NCBI GenBank assembly: GCA_030625525.1
Contig: DAOUQR010000085.1
Location: 1-5,786, forward strand
DNA length: 5,786 nt
Direction of reading: 5' to 3'
Origin: Pseudomonadota bacterium
GTDB lineage: Bacteria > Pseudomonadota > Gammaproteobacteria > DAOUQR01
Below the pieces are notes generated by a model, which had not been told where the DNA came from, made no database searches, and saw only the letters and a list, made by a program, of their open reading frames with translations. Every line of letters begins with the position of its first letter. The stretch's first letter is position 1. Shown here piece after piece: positions 1-5,786 of the stretch. The position numbers and the translations under genes were made by a program.

Positions 1-930
1 AGCATAACGCCCAGCAAATTTTCCAAAATTAGATAAGGTGAACGTCGCCCTCGTTAATTTTTCTGGAGCAATTTCACGACTTTGCACAGCGGCTTTGAGC
101 GTATTAATTTCTTGACGCAATTCATTATGAGATAACTGATCCGCCTTATGAATAACCGGAACAAACAAACCATCCCCGGTATCAATCGCCAAACCCAAGT
201 TAAGATGTTCATGGCATTGACGTGCATTATTTTTAGCATCAAACCAAACATTTAAAGCCGGCTCTTGTTGACAAGCATCCGCTATCGCTTGAATTAATCG
301 CACAGTAATATCTTCACCCTCAGCCCAAGCATGAATATCTGCATCATCATAAATAGTCACCGAAACAACCTCGGCATGTGACTGACTCATGCTGCGAGCC
401 ATCGTTCGTCGCACACCTTTAATGGCCTCATAATCGGTTGGCGTTTCAGTGGCACTAGTGTGTTGATGTATATCGTTTTTAGTGATCACACCCTGTGGAC
501 CACTCGCTGCAACACGGTGCAAATCAATATTCATTTGCTTTGCCAAAGCCCGCACCGCTGGAGATGCTTTCGGACGAGTTGAAGTTTGTTGAACCTGTGA
601 ACCGACCTTAAATTGCTCTTCAATCGTAATGCCACTTTCTTGGATATTACCGACCACGGTGCCTTTATCTTTTTCTTTATGGACCGATTTTAATTCAGCA
701 GATTCAAATTCAATCAGTGGCGAACCCGTTATAATAATGTCACCGGCGACGCCATAGAGTTTAATAATTTTGCCGTCTTGTGGGGCGGGCACATCCACAA
801 CGGCTTTAGCCGTTTCCATCGCAACTAAGGGTTGATCCGTTTTAACCACATCACCTTCTTTAACATACCATTCACTAATTTCAGCATCCGGTAAACCTTC
901 ACCTAAATCAGGTAAGTTAAAAATACTCAT
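1..930 (-). CDS. pdhC: Dihydrolipoamide acyltransferase (E2) of a 2-oxo acid dehydrogenase complex, 3' end missing
   Basis: E2 core subunit. It accepts the acyl group from E1 on a swinging lipoyl arm and passes it to CoA in the cytoplasm. Read from ATG at 930, 310 residues are visible without a stop. Residues 1-78 are a lipoyl domain (starts MSIFNLPDLGEGLPDAE) with the lipoylated lysine at K42 in METAKAVVDV. A charged linker follows. Residues about 121-155 are the peripheral-subunit-binding domain (ASPAVRALA ... GPQGVITKNDI) that holds E1 or E3. The catalytic domain begins near residue 168 (KGVRRTMARSM) and includes GLAIDTGDGLFVPVI (246-260) and TFTLSNFG (296-303). The catalytic HxxxDG motif normally lies further on, beyond the window edge. 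Only one lipoyl domain is present. The start lies one base after the E1-beta stop, behind GGAG at 938-941. The family is certain; pyruvate versus branched-chain substrate is inferred from the E1 genes, so the symbol is tentative. Confidence 0.93.
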   Translation of the reverse strand, partial: MSIFNLPDLGEGLPDAEISEWYVKEGDVVKTDQPLVAMETAKAVVDVPAPQDGKIIKLYGVAGDIIITGSPLIEFESAELKSVHKEKDKGTVVGNIQESGITIEEQFKVGSQVQQTSTRPKASPAVRALAKQMNIDLHRVAASGPQGVITKNDIHQHTSATETPTDYEAIKGVRRTMARSMSQSHAEVVSVTIYDDADIHAWAEGEDITVRLIQAIADACQQEPALNVWFDAKNNARQCHEHLNLGLAIDTGDGLFVPVIHKADQLSHNELRQEINTLKAAVQSREIAPEKLTRATFTLSNFGKFAGRYA

Positions 931-931
931 A

Positions 932-1909
932 TCAAAACTCCATCGTGTGATTAACCGCAGCAATAATTTTTTCAACGCTCGGCATGTAATGTTTTTCTAA
1001 TTTGAAATAAGGCATTGTGATATCAAAGCCGGTAACTCGTTGCACAGGCGCATGCAATGAAAACAAAGCTTTTTCGCCAATTTGCGCTGCAATCTCAGCA
1101 CCCACACCAAAGCTACGAGCGGCTTCATGAACGATGACGCAGCGGCCGGTTTTTTCAACGGAATTTAATATCGTATCGATATCTAAGGGTTTAATCGTGG
1201 CAACATCAATGACATCGGCCTGTATCCCTTGTTCACTGAGTTGATTCGCGGCTTGCAAGGTTTCATGCATCATCGCGCCCCAACTGACTAGGGTGACATC
1301 AGAACCTTCGCGTAAAACAAAACAGGCATCCAATGGCAAGGCTTCGCCATTATCAGGGACATCCTGTTTAACTAAACGGTAAATACGTTTAGGCTCGAGA
1401 AAAATAACCGGATCAGGATTTCGAATGGCAGCTAATAATAACCCATAAGCACGCACAGGCGAGGAGGGTATAACCACTCGAAGCCCAGGAATATGTGCAA
1501 ATAAAGCCTCAGTACTTTCCGAATGGTGCTCAGGCGCATGAATACCTCCACCGAATGGGGCACGAAAAACGATCGGGCAATGCAAACGTCCGCGCGTACG
1601 ATTACGCATGCGTGCAGCATGGTTAACAATTTGATTAAAAGCCGGATAAATAAAACCTAAAAACTGAAACTCGGCAACGGGTTTGAGTCCCTGTGTTGAC
1701 ATCCCAATCGACAAACCAGCAATCATTGATTCAGCAAGCGGCGTATCAAAAACTCGGTTTTCACCGAAGCGATCTTGCAAATTAGCGGTAGCACGAAATA
1801 CACCGCCATTTTTACCCACATCTTCACCAAAGACGACGACATCCGGATCACTCGCTAATTCATGCGCAATGGCTTGGTTCACTGCATCGACCAGTGTTAA
1901 TTCATTCAT
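932..1909 (-). CDS. pdhB: 2-oxo acid (probably pyruvate) dehydrogenase E1 component, beta subunit
   Basis: Beta chain of the thiamine-diphosphate-dependent E1 heterotetramer, which decarboxylates the 2-oxo acid and reductively acylates the E2 lipoyl group. It is 325 residues, the normal full length. The N-terminal pyrimidine-binding transketolase domain shows VVVFGEDVG (25-32), GGVFRAT (35-41) and RVFDTPLAES, with E60 placed as the glutamate that activates the cofactor. PEHHSES gives H129 as the active-site histidine (family position 128 in Bacillus). The C-terminal transketolase domain runs from about residue 200 (VTLVSWGAM) through VIDVATIKPLDIDTI to the closing MEF. The sequence closely resembles Bacillus PdhB from memory, which favours pyruvate as substrate; a branched-chain oxo acid is the alternative. 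Its ATG overlaps the E1-alpha stop as ATGA (1906-1909), so translation is probably coupled; GAGGG at 1916-1920 serves as the ribosome binding site. Confidence 0.95.
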   Translation of the reverse strand: MNELTLVDAVNQAIAHELASDPDVVVFGEDVGKNGGVFRATANLQDRFGENRVFDTPLAESMIAGLSIGMSTQGLKPVAEFQFLGFIYPAFNQIVNHAARMRNRTRGRLHCPIVFRAPFGGGIHAPEHHSESTEALFAHIPGLRVVIPSSPVRAYGLLLAAIRNPDPVIFLEPKRIYRLVKQDVPDNGEALPLDACFVLREGSDVTLVSWGAMMHETLQAANQLSEQGIQADVIDVATIKPLDIDTILNSVEKTGRCVIVHEAARSFGVGAEIAAQIGEKALFSLHAPVQRVTGFDITMPYFKLEKHYMPSVEKIIAAVNHTMEF

Positions 1910-2973
1910 AAGGATCCCTCAATCACTTCTTGGCGTTGCTCAACTAAGTTGGCAGGCAACTCGGCATAATGATAATCAAATAGATTTTCTAATGGTTGTT
2001 GTTCAATGTTGAGGTATTGTTCGACGACAGCGTCTACATTTTTTTTACATTCAACTTGCAGTGCCGCTTCTTTTTCATCGTTCCAAAATCCAACGTCAGT
2101 TAGATAGGCTCGTGTGCGTTTAATAGGCTCAAGTTCTTGAGCGTTGGTGACTTCATTATCTTCACGATAACGAGAGGCATCATCGGCTGTGGTGTGATCG
2201 CATAAACGGTAGGTGATTGCTTCAACCAGGGTAGGGCCGTCACCACGACGCGCCTTGTCAATGGCATCCCCAATAATTTTACGGCAGGCGATGATGTCAT
2301 TACCATCGATTTGAATACCTTCAAAACCCGCGGCAATGGCTTTTTGTGCAATCGTTTCACAAGCGGTTTGAGAACCTCTGGGAACTGAAATCGCCCATTG
2401 GTTGTTATTAACAACAAAAACAACAGGGAGTTTCCAAGCGCCAGCCACATTTAAGGCTTCGTAAAAATCACCTTCGGAAGTACCACCTTCCCCAATCGTC
2501 GTGACAGCTACACGATTTTGTTTTCGATATTTAAATGCAAACGCAGCGCCTGCAGCATGCAAACATTGTGAACCAATGGGAACAGACATGGGGAAATCGT
2601 GAGGATTGTTTTGATAACAATTGCCTCGCTCATCACCACCCCAATATTGATAAATTTCTAGCATACTGACGCTACGCTGTATTTGAGCGGCATAATCACG
2701 ATAATAGGGCGCGAATACATCATCTTTTTGCATCGCGGCACCCGTGGCGGCACTGAGTGCTTCTTGGCCGAGGGTTGACGCGTATGTTCCCATCTTGCCC
2801 GTGCGTTGAAGAGCGATGGCTTTCGTGTCATAAGCACGAACTTGCACCATGGTTTTATATAAATTAACCATGAGCGTTTCATCGCTTGCAAAGGACGGCA
2901 AGTCTGATTTGGCTTTGCCATCCGCTTGTAAATACTGCAAATATTCTATCTGAAATTCAGCGGCTGTCGTCAC
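1906..2973 (-). CDS. pdhA: 2-oxo acid (probably pyruvate) dehydrogenase E1 component, alpha subunit
   Basis: Alpha chain of the E1 decarboxylase; it binds the diphosphate of thiamine diphosphate through magnesium. Starting from GTG at 2973 it has 355 residues; an in-frame ATG at 2988 would add MEEST. I chose GTG because GGAGGAG at 2980-2986 is a strong Shine-Dalgarno 8 nt before it, while no comparable site precedes the ATG. Visible motifs, numbered from the GTG: GTYASTLGQEA (62-72); APYYRDYAAQI (88-98); GEGGTSEGDFYEA (161-173) followed by VVNNNQWAIS (187-196), which together form the cofactor-binding motif; and YRLCDHTTADDASRY (255-269), the flexible active-site loop with H260. The motif reads GEG instead of the more usual GDG of pyruvate enzymes; GEG is seen in branched-chain E1-alpha proteins, so the magnesium-binding role should be kept. 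First gene of the operon. Overall resemblance is to pyruvate E1-alpha, but the substrate is not proven by sequence. Confidence 0.94.
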   Translation of the reverse strand: MTTAAEFQIEYLQYLQADGKAKSDLPSFASDETLMVNLYKTMVQVRAYDTKAIALQRTGKMGTYASTLGQEALSAATGAAMQKDDVFAPYYRDYAAQIQRSVSMLEIYQYWGGDERGNCYQNNPHDFPMSVPIGSQCLHAAGAAFAFKYRKQNRVAVTTIGEGGTSEGDFYEALNVAGAWKLPVVFVVNNNQWAISVPRGSQTACETIAQKAIAAGFEGIQIDGNDIIACRKIIGDAIDKARRGDGPTLVEAITYRLCDHTTADDASRYREDNEVTNAQELEPIKRTRAYLTDVGFWNDEKEAALQVECKKNVDAVVEQYLNIEQQPLENLFDYHYAELPANLVEQRQEVIEGSL

Positions 2974-2979
2974 AGTGCT

Positions 2980-2986
2980 CTCCTCC
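2980..2986 (-). promoter_or_regulatory. Strong ribosome binding site that decides the E1-alpha start
   Basis: On the minus strand GGAGGAG is followed by 8 nt (counted from GGAGG) and then GTG at 2973-2971. The site overlaps the last base of the upstream in-frame ATG (2988-2986), so that ATG lies in the Shine-Dalgarno rather than being served by it. This supports GTG as the true start. Confidence 0.8.
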
Positions 2987-2988
2987 AT

Positions 2989-3113
2989 AAACTAAGGCTC
3001 AAGGATACTGTAAATCTCTGATTTTTCCAGTCAAATTTATCTTGGAAGTCGGTGTAAAACCTTTGGGTTCTAGTGTAATATATTGGAATATTTAATTATA
3101 AGTTGCGCTATTA
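2989..3113. other. Divergent intergenic region between the two operons
   Basis: About 125-140 bp of AT-rich DNA separates the two divergent first genes and must hold both promoters. The minus-strand promoter is recognisable. For the plus strand no strong promoter stands out: candidates are TTGGGT (3063-3068) with an AATATT (3087-3092) preceded by TGG, or a TATAAG -10-like box at 3097-3102. The latter would start the transcript only a few bases before the GTG. A short inverted repeat, AATAT/ATATT (3077-3081 and 3088-3092), is present but too short and AT-rich to call an operator. No small gene, RNA or terminator was seen here. Confidence 0.6.
3007..3034 (-). promoter_or_regulatory. Predicted sigma-70 promoter of the dehydrogenase operon
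   Basis: On the minus strand a -35 box TTGACT (3034-3029, 5 of 6 to consensus) and a -10 box TACAGT (3012-3007, 4 of 6) are separated by 16 bp. Transcription would begin near position 3000, giving a leader of about 27 nt to the GTG start. It is well placed for the first gene, but it was found by eye only. Confidence 0.55.
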
Positions 3114-5024
3114 GTGTTCAAAGCACTGGCCTGTATTCGTATCATCACGATATTACTCTCCGTTTTGTTACAGACGAGTATTGCGAATGCGCATACGGCG
3201 ACTCATCTCGATATTGTCTATGTGCAAGTCGGTGTGTTTCGTTTTCGAGGACATGCTGATCGCTCCATTAATGATATTTATGGTTTGCTTCATGTTCGCG
3301 GTTTTATTAAACAAGTCTATCATCGCAGCTCTCCTGCCTTTAAAAAACCTTGGTATTACGTTGAATTTGGTCCTTATAAATATGGTGAGGCGCGGGCATT
3401 CATCGCAAAATTAAAAGCTAAGAATCTCACGGGGATCGCCGTGCCCGTCTCGAATGATTTTCTCACTAATTTGAAAGTCCCTACCTCGAATAGTGCGGAA
3501 CATCGCAGAATAAAAATAGTAAAATCACCCGGTGCACTCTATAAAAGCAAATACATAGAGATTCGACCGCCTAAGCTAAAAGATTTAAAAGATAATAAAA
3601 TTAATCTCACTAGTGTTAGCGATGATGCTATTTCTGAAGCGCTCGATAATGCGCGCATACAAGCCCGAATGTTAAGCCTCAGAGAAGCGATTTTGTTATC
3701 GCTACGTTATAACACCAGCATCCAAAATGCAGAAATTGATCGCATCACCCAAAAATTTCAGTTAGATGTTAGAAAAAACGATTTTGAGTTGAGGTATGCA
3801 CTGGCTGGCACCGGTAATTTTACGCGTACAAAATCTGAGGGTGTCCTGTTGCCTGATTCGACCAGTTATGCATTGGTTCCTGAACTGAAGTATAAAACCC
3901 CATTAGGCACGGATTTTAGTCTTCAGTTAAATAATTTTTATGACGGTTTTCGATATAATCCACAGCTAACCTTTAAAGCAAGTCAACCGTTTTTACGCGG
4001 TGCGGGTATTGGTATTGTACAAGCACAATTAAACGATGCTTATGATACAGAAGAACAAAATAAACTGACATTGAAAAACAATATTATTATCCAAGTGAAT
4101 ACGATTATTTCTGATTTTCGAACCGTGATAACAGACAATAATAATATTCGGACGGGCGAACAAAATTTAGCGCAAGCGATTAAGACACTTGATGATAATG
4201 TGTTGCGCATTAAAGCAGGGCGTCTGCCGACAACCGGTAATATTGAACAACAATCACAAGTTGAATCATTGCGTTTAGGTTTAGAAAACACAAGGAATAC
4301 ACGCGATCAAGATTTACAGAGTTTACTCAAGGATATCGGCTTAGATCCTGAAATTAAAATTAAAGTACCTGATGACGTGTCGGTGATCAATCCTAAGATC
4401 CCAAACCAAGAAACAGCGATCAATTTAGCACTTCATAACAATGTTGATTATCAAAAAACACTGATTAATTATCGTCAAACAAAACGCGCAGTTAAAGTGT
4501 CTAAAAACGCACAGCTTCCCAGTTTTGATGCAAATTTAACGTATTCTGCGGGTTCCTTATCTGGCGTGAGCTCTGATTCGAATTTAGTGAGTTTAGTGAA
4601 TGGGCGTAATCATGTCTTGAATGTTAATTTTAGTTTTGACATTCCAATTAATGATCTGCCTCGACAACAGCAGTATGTCGATGCCAAAGTTAACTTGGAA
4701 AAATCGCGGTTAAATTTAATTGATGCAAAACGAACGTTGATCATTAATGTAAAAAAACAAATCATTGAAATTCGTTCTAGAATAAAATCGATGCAATTGG
4801 CAACTAGCTTTGTTGATCTCGCGCGTCAATCTTTTGGATTAGAACGACTAAAAAATCAATATGGACGTTCCACTCAAATTAATGTGACCACCGCACAAAA
4901 TAGATTGATTGCGGCACAAATTTCTTTGATTAATGCAAAAATCAGCTATCTCAATGCGCTCACCGCATTAGAGAATACATTAGGGATCACCCTGGATAAA
5001 TGGAAAATACAATTAAGGTACTAA
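3114..5024 (+). CDS. TolC-family outer-membrane channel protein with N-terminal SPOR-like domain
   Basis: Outer-membrane exit duct of a tripartite efflux or secretion pump. It has 636 residues, about 150-200 more than a typical TolC-family protein. Residues 1-26 are a signal peptide (basic start, hydrophobic ITILLSVLL, cleavage after ANA). Residues about 33-113 read as a SPOR domain: strand IVYVQVGVF, a helix around HADRSINDIYGLL, strand IKQVYH, then WYYVEFGPYKYGEARAFIAKLK and GIAVPV. SPOR domains bind glycan strands of peptidoglycan. A linker follows to about 185. The outer-membrane efflux repeats come next: one from LSLREAILLSLRYN (187-200) to about 420, including ASQPFLRGAG (289-298), and a second from ETAINLALHNNVDYQ (433-447) to about 625. 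The chain ends in an aromatic Y. The GTG at 3114 is the only plausible start: a stop (3099-3101) precedes it and the signal peptide begins there. The Shine-Dalgarno is weak. An adaptor gene follows 2 bp downstream. The exported substrate cannot be told from this sequence. Confidence 0.88.
   Translation: MFKALACIRIITILLSVLLQTSIANAHTATHLDIVYVQVGVFRFRGHADRSINDIYGLLHVRGFIKQVYHRSSPAFKKPWYYVEFGPYKYGEARAFIAKLKAKNLTGIAVPVSNDFLTNLKVPTSNSAEHRRIKIVKSPGALYKSKYIEIRPPKLKDLKDNKINLTSVSDDAISEALDNARIQARMLSLREAILLSLRYNTSIQNAEIDRITQKFQLDVRKNDFELRYALAGTGNFTRTKSEGVLLPDSTSYALVPELKYKTPLGTDFSLQLNNFYDGFRYNPQLTFKASQPFLRGAGIGIVQAQLNDAYDTEEQNKLTLKNNIIIQVNTIISDFRTVITDNNNIRTGEQNLAQAIKTLDDNVLRIKAGRLPTTGNIEQQSQVESLRLGLENTRNTRDQDLQSLLKDIGLDPEIKIKVPDDVSVINPKIPNQETAINLALHNNVDYQKTLINYRQTKRAVKVSKNAQLPSFDANLTYSAGSLSGVSSDSNLVSLVNGRNHVLNVNFSFDIPINDLPRQQQYVDAKVNLEKSRLNLIDAKRTLIINVKKQIIEIRSRIKSMQLATSFVDLARQSFGLERLKNQYGRSTQINVTTAQNRLIAAQISLINAKISYLNALTALENTLGITLDKWKIQLRY
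5015..5018 (+). promoter_or_regulatory. Ribosome binding site of the adaptor gene
   Basis: AAGG (within TTAAGGT) sits inside the last codons of the TolC-family gene, 8 nt before the ATG at 5027. This supports that start and co-translation with the upstream gene. Confidence 0.6.
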
Positions 5025-5026
5025 CG

Positions 5027-5786
5027 ATGCGACGCATATTCTTGCTATTTTTGATACTGATGGGCTTACTTTATACGCATGAAATAAGCGCTAAAGTTAT
5101 CACGGTTAAACGAGGCAATACGACACAAAATCTTTTTTTTAAAGGGATCATCTTGCCCATAAAAGTCACGAATATCACCTCACCGACTGAAGGTGTCGTG
5201 ATTGATTTGCAATTTAATTATGGTGATTTTGTTAAGCGTGGCCAACCACTGATTAAACTAAATTCTTCAAAATTAGAAACGGCTTATCATAGTGCGTTGA
5301 CGGCTTTTTTAAAGGCTAAAGATGATTTGAGCATCAGCAAAACTAAATTACAAGAAACTCAATTGCTTTGGGACAATGGCCTGATCACGCGTGATGAGTT
5401 TACATCGGGGAAAAGCGCCTATGCCAGTAGTCGTATTGGATATCAAGAAGCCTTATATAATTTAGATGAAGCGGTGAAAACGGGACAAAAACTTCAGGAT
5501 GATATTACCCAGTTAGATATTTCAGATTTTGCGAAAGTCGATAAGGCCTTTAAAGTCAGTTATAACTACCTCAGTGTTCCTGCCCCTAAAAGCGGGATCG
5601 CATTGCTGCCTTATAACGATAATGAGTCAACAAAAAAAGCGATCACGGTGGGGAGCCAGCTAAAAATGGGGGGCTTAATCGCTGTAATAGCTGATCTTTC
5701 AGGGCTTTCATTAAAAATAAGTATTAATGAACTTGATATTAATAAAATTAAATTAAAGCAACCCGTCTCAGTCACTGTTAATGCCG
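5027..5786 (+). CDS. Periplasmic adaptor (HlyD/MacA-like membrane fusion protein), 3' end missing
   Basis: Adaptor subunit that would join an inner-membrane transporter to the TolC-family channel encoded just upstream. 253 residues are visible and the frame is still open at the window edge. Residues 1-22 look like a cleaved signal peptide (MRRIFLLFLILMGLLY, cleavage after ISA), so the mature protein should be periplasmic. Residues about 50-80 form the first lipoyl-like half motif (SPTEGVVIDLQFNYGDFVKRGQPL). Residues 81-160 form a helical hairpin, with its tip near LLWDNGLITRDEF (113-125). Residues about 180-224 contain the second lipoyl half (VPAPKSGIALLP ... GGLIAVIADLSGL), and 225 onward the start of the beta-barrel (ISINELDINKIKLKQPVSV). 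The IADLSGLSLKISINELDI stretch resembles MacA/YknX-type adaptors, which work with ABC transporters, but an RND-type partner cannot be excluded. The gene lies 2 bp after the channel gene's stop, so the two are surely co-transcribed. The tip motif is unusual (see findings). Confidence 0.88.
   Translation, partial: MRRIFLLFLILMGLLYTHEISAKVITVKRGNTTQNLFFKGIILPIKVTNITSPTEGVVIDLQFNYGDFVKRGQPLIKLNSSKLETAYHSALTAFLKAKDDLSISKTKLQETQLLWDNGLITRDEFTSGKSAYASSRIGYQEALYNLDEAVKTGQKLQDDITQLDISDFAKVDKAFKVSYNYLSVPAPKSGIALLPYNDNESTKKAITVGSQLKMGGLIAVIADLSGLSLKISINELDINKIKLKQPVSVTVNA

Noticed and set aside
1683..2012. 109-residue plus-strand open frame
   Set aside because: It lies antisense over the E1-beta/E1-alpha junction, has a low-complexity Ser/Thr/Pro composition, no recognisable domain, and is fully explained as a shadow of the two strong coding frames.
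2100..2450. 116-residue minus-strand open frame in another frame of E1-alpha
   Set aside because: It is nested inside the conserved E1-alpha gene, whose frame carries all the catalytic motifs; no family resemblance.
3058..3092. Small inverted repeats (AACC/GGTT and AATAT/ATATT) in the intergenic region
   Set aside because: The arms are only 4-5 bp and partly AT-only, expected by chance in AT-rich DNA; not enough to call an operator or terminator.
3126..3134. Possible lipobox (LAC, residues 5-7) in the TolC-family protein
   Set aside because: The cysteine comes before the hydrophobic core of the signal peptide, too early for lipoprotein processing; a standard signal peptidase I site after ANA (residues 24-26) fits better.
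4040..4291. 83-residue minus-strand frame with a Cys-rich and hydrophobic look
   Set aside because: It is antisense to the helical core of the TolC-family gene and has no ribosome binding site or promoter that I could see.

Overview
The window looks like a stretch of a low-GC gammaproteobacterial chromosome. By protein resemblance it could be a Legionella/Coxiella-type organism, but that is a low-confidence inference from the style of the dehydrogenase proteins, the Gram-negative export system and the AT-rich composition. It holds two divergent operons separated by about 140 bp, and both run off the window edges.

Left operon, minus strand, 2973 to 1: three tightly coupled genes of a 2-oxo acid dehydrogenase complex, most likely pyruvate dehydrogenase of the E1-alpha/E1-beta (Bacillus/mitochondrial) type rather than the E. 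coli AceE type. The order is E1-alpha, E1-beta, E2. The E1-alpha and E1-beta genes overlap by 4 bp (ATGA), and one base separates E1-beta from E2. E1-alpha and E1-beta form the thiamine-diphosphate decarboxylase. E2 carries one lipoyl domain, a peripheral-subunit-binding domain and the start of the acyltransferase domain, and is cut by the window edge. A reasonable promoter (TTGACT, 16 bp, TACAGT) lies upstream. The real E1-alpha start is probably a GTG at 2973 behind a strong Shine-Dalgarno, not the ATG at 2988.

Right operon, plus strand, 3114 to 5786: an exported TolC-family outer-membrane protein, followed 2 bp later by an exported periplasmic adaptor of the HlyD/MacA kind that is cut by the right edge. 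Together they supply the outer-membrane channel and adaptor of a tripartite efflux or secretion pump. The inner-membrane transporter is not in the window and may follow downstream.

The most unusual feature is that the TolC-family protein has an extra N-terminal region of about 80 residues, between its signal peptide and the channel, that reads as a SPOR (peptidoglycan-binding) domain. This would be a channel with a built-in cell-wall anchor. The adaptor's hairpin tip also departs from the usual RLS motif. No RNA genes, mobile elements, CRISPR arrays, long repeats or convincing terminators were seen.
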